From positions 33,923-97,922 of the forward strand of contig WSUB01000151.1 in assembly GCA_019633425.1 (NCBI GenBank): a stretch of 64,000 nucleotides of DNA. The letters are read 5' to 3'. Below, one piece after another: positions 1 to 11,620 of the stretch. The first letter of the stretch is position 1. Every line of letters starts with the position of its first letter. Source of the stretch: Tulasnella sp. 424 (Eukaryota; Basidiomycota; Agaricomycetes; Cantharellales; Tulasnellaceae). Both the position numbers and the translations under genes were made by a program. The notes beneath the pieces were generated by a model. The model saw nothing but the letters and a program-made list of their open reading frames with translations. It was not told where the DNA came from and did no database searches.

Positions 1-697
1 GGACATCGTACTGGCGGACGTGGTAGATGCTCCTCATAGAACCTTGATCATATGGAAGTGACTCATAGTGTCCTAGACATTGCATCAGTAACCAATCGCC
101 TGTCTAAAATAGTTCCAGATATACCTATTCTATAATCGTGGCTTTTATAAATCCCTGAAAGACCGGCAACCCGTATGCCGTTGAACTGCACCACCCCCGC
201 AGCGCCTAAATAATACATGTTTGGAGCCAAGAAACCACCGTGATATCTACGCAAATTGGCCTCAGAGGAGAAAGGGTTAAAGAAGAGGCTCGCACCGACT
301 TACAGTTCCCACATATAGTTACTCGCTTCGTGGTTACCGCCGATGATGAGGGTCAAAATTGGGGCGACCTTCTCTCCCGTGTAGTATCTAGGGGTCACGG
401 TAGGTGATATCAGTCATCGTTGAGAATAACACGCAAGATGGCTTACTTTGAAAAATCTCCCATCGCAAGATATTTTTGAGGTACAGCCATACAGCTTAAA
501 TCAGCTTGCGTCCTCATCGCTTGGAAGTCACCGCAAATGAGGACAAGGTCGACCTGGTATCCATTTTGGTGCTCGAGTTGCTGGATTCGGCCGTATATTT
601 CGTCAAGATGTCCATGACAGCAGCCTTCAACGGCAATCTATCCATTATAGCGGTGAGTGCCCAAAATCATTCCCGGAATCGAAGAGCCGACCTTCAT
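1..697 (-). CDS. DBR1: RNA lariat debranching enzyme Dbr1, 5' part (cut by window edge)
   Basis: Dbr1 cuts the 2'-5' bond of excised intron lariats in the nucleus. Five exons can be read on the minus strand: 697-692 (Met-Lys only), 637-447, 387-304, 246-125 and 72 to the window edge; all junctions keep phase. The product starts [11 protein letters not shown], then has [10 protein letters not shown], a GGNHEAS metal-binding motif, [13 protein letters not shown] and [12 protein letters not shown], in the order and spacing of the Dbr1 metallophosphoesterase domain. The first exon is only 6 nt of coding sequence and its intron has a weak donor (GTCGGC), so the exact start is the least certain part. 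The C-terminal half lies outside the window. The promoter would lie in 698-1106, shared with the opposite-facing F-box relic. Confidence 0.9.
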
Positions 698-1106
698 CTT
701 TCCTAATAGACCACTGGTGGTGCGGCGAGTGTTACGAAGTAGAGACTGTATTTTGGGCCCTGGGAGTATATAGATGGGTTATGAGTGACTCTGGGTGAGT
801 CGCAAAGGGTCCGAGTGAGTCGCAGGCTGTCGAGGAGCCGGAACTCGGTACAGGGTGGGGGTGAACGGGAGGTGTTTTGGGTAAACACCGCAAACGCCGC
901 GAGCGTCGTCCATGGTCTGCCAGCCACAAAGCTCGGGCTATCCTCCAAGACCTAGGCAACGTCTTCACATTCTGTTCGTGCTTCTACTCCAGCACACCCG
1001 ACCTTGGAGGACGAGCCTTTGCTTCCTGCCGGTACGATACCCGTTCTCCTCAAGGTGCAAGTGACTAACGTCATCTTTCACCATCATCTATGAAGCAAGC
1101 CGTACC
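698..1106. other. Intergenic region between DBR1 and the F-box relic
   Basis: No convincing coding frame. It contains a TATA-like GTATATAG at about 766-773 on the plus strand and would hold the promoters of the two divergent loci. Confidence 0.4.
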
Positions 1107-2559
1107 ATGCCGACCTATGATGTTCTGGAGAGGGTCATGCTGACGTTACAACGAGCTGACCTCGCCGCCTGCGCCCCCAAGTTAGCCATCTGTGGTCAAG
1201 GCCAGCCTTGGACGTCCTGTGGCGCGACCTCCCGTCGCTGCTCCCCTTACTGAACCTGCTCGGAGTGCTTGAATATGACGCTGGGACCGGATGGGTACGC
1301 TTTTCCTGGTTAATATTGATCAAACAGTCTTCGTAGTAATGTCTATGATGTTAAGCGTCTTATCTCTATGCCTTCGCCGGCTGCCTTGGGTCGCTTCTAC
1401 GAATATACATCACGCGTCCAATCCTTGACCCACGACGATAGCAAGATATGGCACAAGACACCATTTATTCTATGTCCCTCTTCGTTTCTTCATGTCTTCG
1501 CCGCCAATCCTCCACGTTTGCCGCCGGTTGGTTCTTCCTGGGCTCCGCAAGTTGACATGGATAGCGCGCAAGCCTCAAACTGTGGGCCAAATTTTATGTT
1601 TGGTCTCCGTTTCTGTAAAGTCTCTCGACCTACGGGTACAGGGAGGTGCCGCAGTCAACGAGATCAATGATCTGTTCCCCGAGCTGGCACTCCAAGACCT
1701 AACCAACCCCAACCTTCTTTTACGCCCTGTATTCAACCAACCGTCACTTCGTCGCTTGCGGCTTGGAGCATGGATTCCTTTCGGGAGCGAGGTTTTGCTT
1801 TCGCTTCAAAACCTCCCTCAACTTCGAGCTCTTCAAATTCGTCCAGGCCTTTCACTCGACGTGGGGACGAAGGAACTCTTCTCCAAACTTGCAGAGAATC
1901 GCGATTTACTCGAAGAACTTGTCACAGGACTACCTTCTGCGGGAATGGGGTCCAGGAAGACATTCGACTTCTCAGACATCCAGCCCCTCCTTAAACTTGA
2001 CAAACTCAAAACGCTGGAGCTGCACGCCGACTTACCATTGCGACTTCAATCGGCAGACGTCGAGGCCATGGCTATGGCGTGGCAACACATCCGATCACTG
2101 TCCCTTTGTGCGACGGTTGTCGATCCAAGCGCCAGCGGAACCATGGCCACGCCGCTTGGGCTGCTCGAGGCAATCGCGGCAGCGCTTCCGACCAATCTGG
2201 AGCGATTCGGATCACATTTCGATTGCAGCCAGTCATTGACAAATAAGAAAGCGACCAAGGGATTTACAAGCCTCCAAACTCTCAGCGTCGGGAACAGCAC
2301 TTTGGTAGCTAGCAAAGCCAAGGATGTTGGAAAGTTCATTGCATCTCTCACACCCCCAGGACTTCGATTGATTCATAGCCTTCCACTTGCACCCGACTAC
2401 CCTGCTTTTCCTGATGGTTTGATTGCAAATGGAAGCGAAGCATGGCTCGATGTTCAGAGGGTGGTGGAAAGTAGTCATAAGCGGGGGACAACCGCCACCA
2501 GGAAGATAGTTCAGGGGTGGGTCAACAAGGCGTTGGGTGGACTTGGGAAGAGTAGTTAG
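1107..2559 (+). pseudogene. F-box/leucine-rich-like gene, frame-disrupted
   Basis: An F-box-like start (PTYDVLERVMLTLQRADLAACA) begins at 1107 and continues as QVSHLWSRPALDVLWRDLPS, but only if one base is added in the C run at 1173-1178. A 61-nt intron (1295-1355) then joins in phase to the segment around SPAALGRFYEYTSRVQSL. A second frame change is needed near 1500-1520 before the long open stretch that runs to the TAG at 2557-2559 (LVLPGLRKLTWIARKP onward, Leu-rich). Two frame breaks make it a probable pseudogene; sequencing error in the homopolymer is an alternative for the first. It is not clearly a member of either F-box subfamily further along the window. In F-box proteins the N-terminal box binds Skp1 in SCF ubiquitin ligases and the remainder binds substrate; here that is family knowledge only. 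Confidence 0.55.
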
Positions 2560-2726
2560 ACACTCGCAGTATTGTGCATCCAAGCATTTACATTTAGGAG
2601 GCCAATTATACAGAACAACGTTTTACCAGAACGTAGAGTACTCGTGAAAGTAGGCTAGTGATACATTCATATCCTCCGTGCTCGTGATGCAGAAACAGAT
2701 TTGAAGAATGAAATGGAGGGGTGGAT

Positions 2727-5700
2727 TTATTGGAAGTACATGACCCTATAGTAAACGAAGTAGGTGATCAGAAACCCTTTCTGAAATTGGACGTGCAATT
2801 TGTACTTACGATTGGGTATTGGGGTGGAGAGGCATGAAAGCTTTTATGAACTCCTGCAACCTTCGCTCAGCATCCTCCTTTCCCATGCTCCTCTGTGCTG
2901 GCGCGTCCAAGCTGAAGTTTCCTTTAGGATCGTAGCGATGATTGGCTCTAGAGCAGACCAGATGCGCATAGTATACAGGGGCTGGGAGCGAGACCGAGCG
3001 GGTTGATCGAGCGTAAACGTGGCAGAGATTGAACGTCAGTTGCTGGAGGCTGTAACCAAGAAATCCAGTCAGTCCCATGGAAGGCGGAAGTTTCGCGAGA
3101 AGCACGTACTCGTCCGGAGTAAACAGGTTGTCGTCGACAAGAACGTTGCAGTGAACACTATAAGATGGATTAGAATCGGGGTCACAAGCAAAGGGCTCTG
3201 AGGTACATACGGCCTGCTTGTTCCGAGAAGTCTGGGAAGAGAGAGTGTGTGTTAGCTTCGCGGAGAGTGAAGTCATACTAAAAGTTCCACTTACCCCGCA
3301 TGGGGTTGGAGGTAGAAGTCAAAGTCGACTATAGAAGGGCACATTTCAGCGTGATGTTACAAAGTCCCGAGAGACCCTCTTACCTGGACTCGTAATAACC
3401 GAATCGAGCACCGTCCCGGGAGGTGCGTTTCCGGTTCTGTCCGCTGACGAAGCATCTGCAGGGAATAGGCTATCGAGAAAAGGGGGTCATGTAAGGGACA
3501 GCCCACTTCTCGAGTACGACCTTAGAACCACTTACCGGAAGTGATGTCGCTTAAAATGCCGAGAATCGACTTCCATTATTCATATGCGTTGAATTTGTAA
3601 AAGGATGGAAACTTACCTTTCCGACGATCAGGCACGTCAACTTGATGCCTGTCTTGATTCCAGACTTGGCGCAAGCACCTGTTCGGAAAGACGAGAAGTA
3701 AAAGGGACAGTAAGTACACGCTCATCAGGGGGGGGGGGTGGAGATATATACTTACTTCTGATTTTGGGAAGTTCATCCTCGATCACGGTTTTGAATTGAT
3801 CTTTCAGCAAAAAGCAGTCGTGAGTAAAAATCAAGAAGGAGAAAGGTCAGGTTTGTACTCACTCTCGGCGACACCATCCCTGAAATAGAGCACGCTGGTG
3901 AATGGCCTCCTTCCAGGATTCGCCTTCTTGTATTCGGCAATGATTTGCTGCGTCGGAGAATATGAGGCCGTCCATCCCAAAAAGAGCACACGTGAAATCA
4001 GAACTCACCATAACCATCCCTTCCAAATCTTGGATCATCTCCTGTCGAGTCTGCTGCGCACGGCCTACACCAACGTACCGACACCCAGGCATATCGATGT
4101 TCCCGGTGACAGCCGCAAAGGATGGACGACCGAGACCCTCGTCTCCCATGGCTCGAGAATGCATGACGTCAGCCCCAAGGATGAGTACCGGCTGTTCGGA
4201 GAGGAATTTGGCATCGGTTGGCTTCAGAACGACGTTGGTACCACCAAGCTTGGCGTTGATTCTAGAAACCAAAGAACCAAGTTAGAATACAGTCCGTTGA
4301 GCTCCCACCATAAACTATTTCCCAACACAAGGGCAGTGTTCACTCACTTGAGCGAGACGTTGGTGGAATAATCTCTACCGCCTTTGGCACATTTGGAAGC
4401 CTTTAAGCACTGTGTCGCAATGCCCAGCTTAACGTCCCCGAAACTGAAAGGATTTGTCATCAAGTCAGGCTCACGACCTCGGCGCTACTAACTTATGGAA
4501 AAGAACTCACTGCTTGATCCTGTAGTACAAGTCCTTTCCTTCATCCGGAATGATAACAATGATGAGGTTGGCATCGCCTCCCTTCTTCCTGTGCTCCGCC
4601 AACGCTTCTTTGATAGCCTACAGACATTCTAGCATCAGCATCGAAAATCCCCTCCGAAAAAAGAACCCGCCAGCCTCTGCCAAAAGTACTCACAACTTCG
4701 GGATCACTCATCGGATTCCTCGCAAAGCTGATGGGGGGATTATTCGTCCACTTCATCCCTTGGGTAGTACAGCTCTGTCGAATATCTTGCGCGATCCGTG
4801 GCACGTCCAGGCCCGGGTAATTACCAGAAAGGTTGACGATAACCCAGCCTTTGACTTCTTTAGCCGCGAAGAACTTTCCGGTCCTCCAGCTACCGCCTTG
4901 AGGTCTCTCGAATTTCCCGCTATACTGCAGTTCGGGAGGGTGGAGGACGCGAGCTTGCACTCTGAGCGGGTTCGGGTCGATGGAGATGCCAAAGTCGCGG
5001 AGGTATTCGTTTTGACCGTATTCGAGGAACTGTGAGTGGGGGGAGACGGGGGAGAATTAGAGGTCAAGCACTTAGTATGGGGTTGCTCGCGAATAAAACA
5101 AAGCTCCATACCTGGAAACCTTCTCGGATCCTTTGCAGACGGATATGTGGCTTCATGGTCGAGAAGCCGAGAACATCGTTGATCTGATCCGACTCGACTT
5201 GCTTCGGGAGCAGCTGCGCGCGAACGATACAATGTTCCATTGGGTATACTGCTTTGGACATCCCGATTTTCTGAAAGAACAGGTGCAAAAAAACCGTGTT
5301 TAGTGAAGGAGAACGCCAATATAGAAATGTGTGCACGCTTACCTCCACGCAAGGCAACTTTGGATATCTCAAGGGCGTGCCCTTTTGTTGATTGTATTGC
5401 TATGTAGGGGAGAGGGGTGACGCCGGATGAGTTCCCCCATACCGAAATGCACGAAAGCAAAAAGAAGAGAGGGGAACGAATTCTTACCGCAATCGAAATC
5501 TCCTTTCCATCATCCTTCTTGAACTTGTATTGCTCCGCGCTCGCGCTCGTCAGATTCTTGATCGACGAAGGCCGAGCGTCCGGGGCGTCGTTGGTGACGA
5601 ACTTGACGCCTCTCAAGAACCGTTCGAGGGCTGTTTTGTCTCGAGGATTCAGGTTCGCGAGGAACTGCACGTTGTTGACAGGCTGCTTGAAGAACTGCAG

Positions 5701-7159
5701 GGCCATTGCGATCAAGGGACCGCCTTTGACGACTACGCCGGTTGAAACGTCGATGTTGATGATCATCTTGCCCATGACCGGCCGGATAGATCTGTTCAAG
5801 GAGTGCGTCAGAAAAAAAATCCCGTGCGAGTAGGAGGAAAACAAAGGTCGTACTGGAAGAAACCGCGCCACATCTCAAGACCGTCGTACTTTCTATCCTT
5901 GAAGCCTCTGACTTCGGCCTCCCGGATGAAGAACGAGTTGCGGTTATACAGTGGGAACTTCCTGCAAGATATTCATAATACGTCAGAAAAAAACTGCCCA
6001 TTCTGAGCCAAATCTGGCCAACGTACTCCATAAGTCCCATTCGGATCGCGACGTTGAACGCGGTGAGGACGGTCGTAACGTGGTCCTCACGCTCCCTTTG
6101 ACCTTGAACGTATTCGACAAGGATTCTAAACAGAGTATATAATTGTTAGAGGGTGGAAGTGATGTTTGTTTGTTTTTTTGGACAGAACTCACTGAGGGTT
6201 GATCGTCGCTACTTGCGTCAGCCTGACCGAATACGTCTTCCGGCGATCTTGAAGCTGAAACTAAAAGAACACGAATGTCAAAAATCAATTCCAAGAGTCC
6301 TCACTGGCGAAGCGGGAAGGGGGGAGAAAATGATTCCTTACTTGGCAGTTGTCGCCCAGCGAAACTGTCGAGAAGAATTGATTGTCGCTATCGTACACTC
6401 CTTTCTTTCCATGCGAGGCTTGGAGAAACTCGGGCAGGGCTTGCACCTTTCGGAAGAGCTCCATCTTTAGGGGCTTGCTTCCCGCCTGGGGACTGAACTC
6501 TGTTGAAAGGGACACAGTTAGTCGATGCACTTCATGGAAGTTTTCCATAATGATCCGGACACTTACCGACTGTGAAGAAGCAAATGGCACGTTTGCGGGG
6601 AGATTAGTTAGTGGCTCATTAGGTGCAAGGTGCATACTAACGTACCGGTGTAATGGTATATGAGTCCTTCGGGTATCTTTGTTTCGAAAGCATTGATATC
6701 TAGAAGGATCGAGTTGCCTCGTGTTCCAAATGCGGGACGTTTGACGCCTTTTGACAAAATAGAGGTCACGCGATCTATTCGCGTTAGATAGAACGTTCCA
6801 AATTACTCACCGAGAGCTTTCACGTGAGGCGCGATGGCCACTTGGGTCGGGGTTGGTTGGACCCCGGAAGGTCCGCTGGGGGTTGACTGCGCTGGTGCCC
6901 CGCCTCTTGGCCCAGGTGGAAAGCCGCCTCTCCCTCGTCCTCGCCCTCGGTCTGCACCTGGAAATTGTTGTTGTTGGGGTGGTCCGGCGGCTGGAGGACC
7001 CCCTCGACTCGGCGCACCACCGCGTCCGGCGGGGCCCGCAGTTTGGAAAGCCGTTCCGCGCCCGCTGGGGGGTCCGCCTCCTCTGCCTCTGGTATCACCG
7101 CCACCTCTGCCTCGACCGCCTCTGCTACCTCCTCTGCTGCTTCCGCTGTATTGTGACAT
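2727..7159 (-). CDS. Argonaute protein (AGO/PIWI), 24 exons, complete
   Basis: Argonaute binds small RNAs and cleaves or silences matching transcripts. Exons (minus): 7159-6811, 6747-6646, 6569-6567, 6499-6342, 6260-6193, 6125-6027, 5961-5854, 5791-5488, 5399-5343, 5270-5112, 5029-4694, 4617-4511, 4443-4348, 4261-4009, 3947-3863, 3800-3756, 3678-3617, 3549-3536, 3469-3384, 3328-3295, 3231-3211, 3157-3110, 3049-2810, 2745-2727. They sum to 2853 nt, 950 residues plus stop, with every phase matching. Domains: Gly/Arg-rich tail (1-115), N domain, PAZ (about 297-445), MID (about 510-650), PIWI (about 650-950). The slicer tetrad is seen as D680 (LGADVMH), E723 (RQEMIQ), D757 (YFRDGV) and H894 (YYAHLV), so the protein should be cleavage-competent. 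The last 19-nt exon gives the canonical C-terminus VMYFQ. It is divergent from F-box gene A across 723 bp. Confidence 0.95.
6567..6569 (-). other. Candidate 3-nt microexon (TCG) of the Argonaute gene
   Basis: The three bases lie directly between a good acceptor (CTTCTTCACAG) and a perfect donor (GTAAGT). Including them gives YHYTVEFSP, which has the same length as the usual Argonaute YHYDVxxSP stretch; skipping them gives a one-residue deletion without changing frame. Confidence 0.6.
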
Positions 7160-7882
7160 GGACTAGTACGCGTCGGTTATTGAACGGGGGTGTTGTTTTG
7201 TTCCTTTGTTCGTGAATGAAAATAAAAACGTTGTGGGTCGGTTTTTTGCTGGATTACTACGCGTCTTGTGAGAATGACTTGGGTGTGATAAGTAAGTATG
7301 CAAGAAAATGTTGTGGGGGGAAGGAATGCTGTACAGGATTTTGTGGGAGGTGTGGTTGGTTTAAAGAGTAAAAACCGGATTGCGGAACCGTTGTTTGTGG
7401 TGCGGGCTGCGCGGCCTTCGGAGGTCTCGTGGTTGCCTTTTTGGGATGGTGGGAGGTGACAAACCTTGACTCTTTGCCGCGTTGTTTAGGAAGGTCCTCC
7501 CCCACGACAAAACAACCTTTGAGGTGCCGAAACCTCATGGACCCTGCGACGGTAAATCCTCCATCACTTCCTAGCTTAGGCGAGGACCCATCATATATGC
7601 CTTTTACGGAAAATGTGAAGGGTGAAGAGAGGACCTTCAGCAGTGAACCCGTGAACAAGCGTCGTGCAAAAACTGCCGGACATGGTGCTTTTTGCGTTTC
7701 TAACGGAACGACCTGCTTTCTATCCAAGGCAAAGACAAAATGACGCGGCCTTCATCGTGACACGTGACAGGAGGGTGTCGTCACCCGCCTGCCGAGCCGT
7801 CCCATTCAACGTCAGTGACCAAACCCCCCAATTGCAACCCCCATCCAAAATCCCTTGACAAAAAAAGAAGCCCCCAAAATTA
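7160..7882. promoter_or_regulatory. Divergent promoter region, Argonaute / F-box A
   Basis: 723 bp between two divergent start codons. A CACGTG E-box lies at 7761-7766. No coding sequence is convincing here; the open frames are short and without family resemblance. Confidence 0.45.
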
Positions 7883-9238
7883 ATGATCAAAATGACAAAT
7901 TCCGCAAACCATTCTCCCCAGGACCAAGTGGTCCAGATTCCGCAGCCTATCCCAGCTGCGCACAGCCTCAATATCCCGCCCATTCCCCTCGAGCTATGGG
8001 AGCAAATTTTCCTCGTCTTACTACACGGAGCCGTTGAGGACTATGTTACGTTGCGCGATCCTGGTATTTTCCGCCAGCCGTGGTATGGATGCGCATTTAA
8101 GAGTTTGCGGCTAACATGCCGGGCGCTATATATGGTTGGGGAGCAGGTGCGGAGGAGGTTGCACATCATATCGCGCCGCAGACCACCCAAGGGTTCAGTA
8201 GACTTGACGAGGTTTTCAGAGTTCCGTGGAGGAGAGCCTCGAACAGAACTTCTATTCATGGGCGAGGCTGCCACGGCCCTAATCCCTTGGCTAATCGGAG
8301 ACGGCGGGTGGCTAGAGGAGCGACTGGAGTTGGTCGACATCTCGCTCGACTTTAACATCCTCGAGACCATCATCCGAATCAATATACGGCGCCTAAAAAT
8401 CCGGAGCTGTAGATCATCCAAGGGCCTGGGACCCCTCCCTTCGCACCTTCGGGATAAGGACGTATGCGACGTGATCCAGGTCCTGCCCATAAAAGCCGTG
8501 CAATTGGAGCTCAACTACGCGTTTCGGATTCGGCGCGAACTCCCTCGAGAGGTTACGTTCTTGGCCTTTTTACCCTCCCTTGAAACGCTGGCCTTGTGCG
8601 GAAAGTCCTTTGGGGCCATAACGCAGCTCCCCAAGACCTTACCGCTTCCACCACTGCAACATCTTACCATAACAGACCATCAACCTTACTCCTTCGACAA
8701 GGAAAATGTAATATCTTACTTCACCCGCTGCTCAAAGCTCAAGACTCTCAGCGTCGACGAAACGATCCAAACATGGGCGCCGGCCCAAGGAGACACCCCG
8801 GTGAACCTCCCAGACCTGATGGAATACAAAGGACCGGTTGAGCTGCTTACGCTTCTACATGCTCCGAATCTGCGTTTCGCGCTCGCCACGGGGTTGGAGT
8901 GGGACGGTGGCGCTCTGATCCAGTCTCTCACCACGGGGTCGTCAACTCTACAGAGTCTGGTGATCGAGTTGACTGCGAGAGCGGAAGACCCCGTCTGCAA
9001 AGATATACAGGCGAGTGATGACTTCTTCCTTTCCCTCTTTATTTCGTCCACGCTCACACTCGTTGCATGATAGGCTTGGGTCGAGCAAGCCGCGTCGAGA
9101 TGGAGCCCGCATTGGCGGTCCTCTGCGAGGTTCTCCCTCGTTCTCCGCACGGCCCCTCTCGGAGAGTGGATTTTCTCGGCAAAATGTGGAAAGACTGACG
9201 ACGGAGACGTGTTCATTGAGTACTTCCGCCAGCGTTGA
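7883..9238 (+). CDS. F-box protein A (array unit 1)
   Basis: Exons 7883-9010 and 9074-9238, 430 residues. The F-box-like segment is IPPIPLELWEQIFLVLLHGA near residues 32-52, followed by a conserved helix-rich stretch (RALYMVGEQVRRRL) and a Leu-rich region that is likely the partner-binding part. The intron is GC-AG: exon 1 ends ATACAG and the intron starts GCGAGT. The second exon gives AWVEQAASRWSPHW...APLGEWIFSAK...IEYFRQR, a C-terminal block shared by every F-box copy in the window. The start was chosen at the first Met aligning with paralogue C. The gene converges on pirin 1. SCF substrate receptor is the likely role by family; the substrate is unknown. Confidence 0.8.
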
Positions 9239-9499
9239 ATGTCCCGCTGCCGGTCACCGAGCGAGATGAAGAGGACGACATAAATGCCTTGTAGTCAAAC
9301 CTCTATTCGGTCCTCCTTCCGTACACAGTAGTATCGAATGATAGATACTTTCATGTAGACTTCTGCCATCCGAGTAATGGGTTATTTAGGGGGGTTCGTT
9401 CAACTTTGGGGGTTCCCGCTGCCGCATGGATGCCGGGCCATTCACGTGACCTGTACACATTTCAGCTTTCGGCGGTGCGTTTCCATTCCTCTCTTGGGG

Positions 9500-9596
9500 G
9501 GTTCATTGGTGTAGCGGTTATCACATCGGATTTCGACCGGGCCTACATGCGCCGACAGACTTTACGACGACCCCGGTTCGATCCCGGGATGGGCCC
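9500..9596 (+). pseudogene. Degenerate tRNA-like sequence (array unit 1)
   Basis: The 5' GGTTCAT pairs with ATGGGCC at the 3' end over seven positions (two G-U). A D-arm-like GTG/CAC and a perfect T arm (CCCGG-TTCGATC-CCGGG) with B-box are present. The anticodon arm is not foldable in normal form because about 25 extra bases separate the arms. A shorter homologue lies at the same place in unit 3, so it travelled with the array. A tRNA-Val origin is a guess from the acceptor and D-arm sequence. Confidence 0.5.
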
Positions 9597-9723
9597 TCCA
9601 CTTTTCCCCCTTCCTTAAGGCTTATCTGCTTGGGGGTAATAAACGGAGAATCAACTAACCATGCGTTCGACAGCATTCGATTAACGCTAGACTGTCTTAC
9701 CTGGACTTCTGTTGTTTGCACAG

Positions 9724-9900
9724 GATGTTCCACCATTGGGCTCATTTTGGTGGAGCAGCCTTTGGCGCCTTCGCGTATATTGGGATGGCGATAGGAAATG
9801 GGACCGACTGAATCAAATGAACAAAGGCAAGGTTCAAGAGCGGATGAGGGCCGCTGTGGACCGAATAGAGCGAGAGAATTCCAAGTCGAACGATGCTTAA
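9724..9900 (+). pseudogene. Relic of a rhomboid-like protease C-terminus (unit 1)
   Basis: After an acceptor-like TTTGCACAG, the frame reads MFHHWAHFGGAAFGAFAY, resembling the last catalytic helix of rhomboid intramembrane proteases (His in HxAHxGG). A one-base shift then leads into WDGDRKWDRLNQMNKGK...RIERENSKSNDA and TAA at 9898-9900. The Ser-containing part (GxSG) is absent. Short remains of its tail (IEREN-SKSN) occur before pirins 2, 4, 5 and 6, so it belonged to the ancestral unit. Confidence 0.55.
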
Positions 9901-10023
9901 CCTGAGGCACTCGCTGAGTTTGAAACAAGTAAAATAAGTCCTAAATTCTAACTCTATACAATACAATCTAATCGTCCGATACATAGTTGAGAGCATTCCC
10001 GACGAATTTTTTTTTTACTCCAT

Positions 10024-11054
10024 TTACTCGATGTCGAAGACCAACACTTCGGCAGGGGTCGTGCCGATGTTCTCAATTTGCAACTTGTCACCAACGGCGC
10101 CCCAAGCGAACGAACCGTCGCCCTCGGAAAGTTCGAGGCCACCGTTCACGCGGATTCCTATAATAAGAATTCATACAAGTCAGTCTTCAAATTTCAAAAA
10201 TTAGAGCGGAACGACATACGGTTACCCTTGGCTGCGCCGGTATTGTATCCGCTTGTCTGGATGACGTGCACGTATGATTTTCGTTGAGTCTCGCCCGATG
10301 CAGGAGCGGGGAAGACGTGTTCGACGGTCTTTCCGGGGGTGAGGATGGTGGACTTGAGAGTCACGTTGCTCTGCACAGGTGCAGGTCCGCTCCCTTCCCG
10401 CTCCTCCTTGACACCTTCACTTCCAACGGGTGCAACGACTGTTACGAGCTTGTCGGTCTTCTCTTCATCGGTGAAGTGACGAGTAAAGTACTTGGGCCGC
10501 AAGTTGCGGGTGTGTGGCTCGGCCCAAATTTGGAGGAAGTGGACGACGGATTTGTTGTTGCGGTTGTACTCCGAATGACGAATCCCAGTTCCAGCGGAAG
10601 TGAGTTGCACGTCGCCACGTTTGAGGATCTCGAGGTTGCCCATGCTGTCTTTGTGCTCAAGTTCGCCTGAGACGACGTATGAGAAGATTTCCATCTCGCG
10701 GTGACCTATCATCGGAAATTCAAATAGTCAATATACACTCCATAACAAGGATTTAATTCGAAGTCGGGACGTACCGTGAGTCCCGAAGCCTTCACTAGGC
10801 TCGACACGGTCTTCGTTGATAACTCGGAGGTTGCCAAACGAGTCATATCGAGGATCCCAGTAACCGGCAAAGGAAAAGGTGTGGAAGGTCTTCAACCAAC
10901 CATGATTGGCTATGAACGGTGGGTCAGATTACCAGTTCTGAAAAATTCAACCTGTTAGAAACCTACCTCCACCACGCTCAGTGTTGGGACGAGGAACAAG
11001 CTTGACGTTGGGATAGAGAGGAGACAAGGCGGACGTGGATGCAGCTGAAGACAT
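10024..11054 (-). CDS. Pirin family protein 1 (array unit 1)
   Basis: Pirins are iron-binding bicupins; relatives act as quercetin 2,3-dioxygenases or transcription co-regulators. Exons (minus) 11054-10967, 10909-10775, 10705-10220, 10157-10024; 280 residues. The order is [18 protein letters not shown], then the metal site with H74 and H76 ([12 protein letters not shown]) and H118 and E120 (GIRHSEYN), and a C-terminal cupin ending EVLVFDIE. All four ligands are present. The start is the ATG common to all six copies; in this copy the upstream frame from ATG 11160 ends after 24 codons and is in another frame. The gene converges on F-box A and the rhomboid relic. Its promoter holds TGACGTCG (11288-11295) and CACGTG (11613-11618). 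Confidence 0.9.
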
Positions 11055-11620
11055 TGCGGCAGTCGTAATGTTGTGCTTAGCAACGGAAGAGGCTGTTGAA
11101 CGAAGAGTTGGTCCTCGCTGATGCAGGAAACAAAGCTGTTGATGCTGCAGAGTCCGCCATTTAGGCGTTGGGCTTTATACTGAGAGGAGTCGAGGTTCCG
11201 GCTGAGCAGGTGTCAGCAAGTAAGCAAATGAGATGGTCCGGCTTCTGCTGATGTGATCAGGGTCTGATGTACCGGTAGAAGCCCGGATGACGTCGATGGT
11301 TCTGTAAACTACTACTTGGCTCCACGGATCCGAAGACTAGTACTCTTCAGTGGAACGGGGCATGATTGAAGACGGTCAATACTCGTGGAAGTCAAGTTGT
11401 AATCGTTTTTCCGCCAACCTCGCTGACAATATTGTCAGCGAGGTTGGCGGAAAAACGGACGCTGGCACCCCGCCTCAGGAAAAACCAACCATATTCGCGG
11501 CCTCGCATTGCACTGCAGAAAAGACTATTGTCACCTAGGAGTTCACCCTGCCTCGATCGGGTTAAGAAACGTGGTATGAAATGCTGTTGAATGCGTCGGA
11601 TGTGGTACAGATCACGTGAC
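11055..11620 (-). promoter_or_regulatory. Pirin 1 promoter with CRE-like and E-box sites
   Basis: Shares with the other five pirin upstream regions a TGATGTGATCAGGGTC block, a TGACGTC(A/G) site (11288-11295) and CACGTG (11613-11618). It also contains the perfect palindrome at 11404-11457. An out-of-frame upstream ORF starts at 11160. Confidence 0.5.
11404..11457. repeat. Perfect 54-bp palindrome (27-bp arms, no spacer)
   Basis: The left arm (11404-11430) begins CGTTTTTCCGCC and ends CTGACAAT; the right arm (11431-11457) is its exact reverse complement. Other units carry only a diverged single right arm (for example around 25319-25346), so the left arm is an inverted copy gained in unit 1. 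Confidence 0.95.

Noticed and set aside
4753..5871. 372-codon minus-strand open frame in the Argonaute gene
   Set aside because: It runs through two introns with consensus ends and only partly matches the real exons; the spliced model closes in frame.
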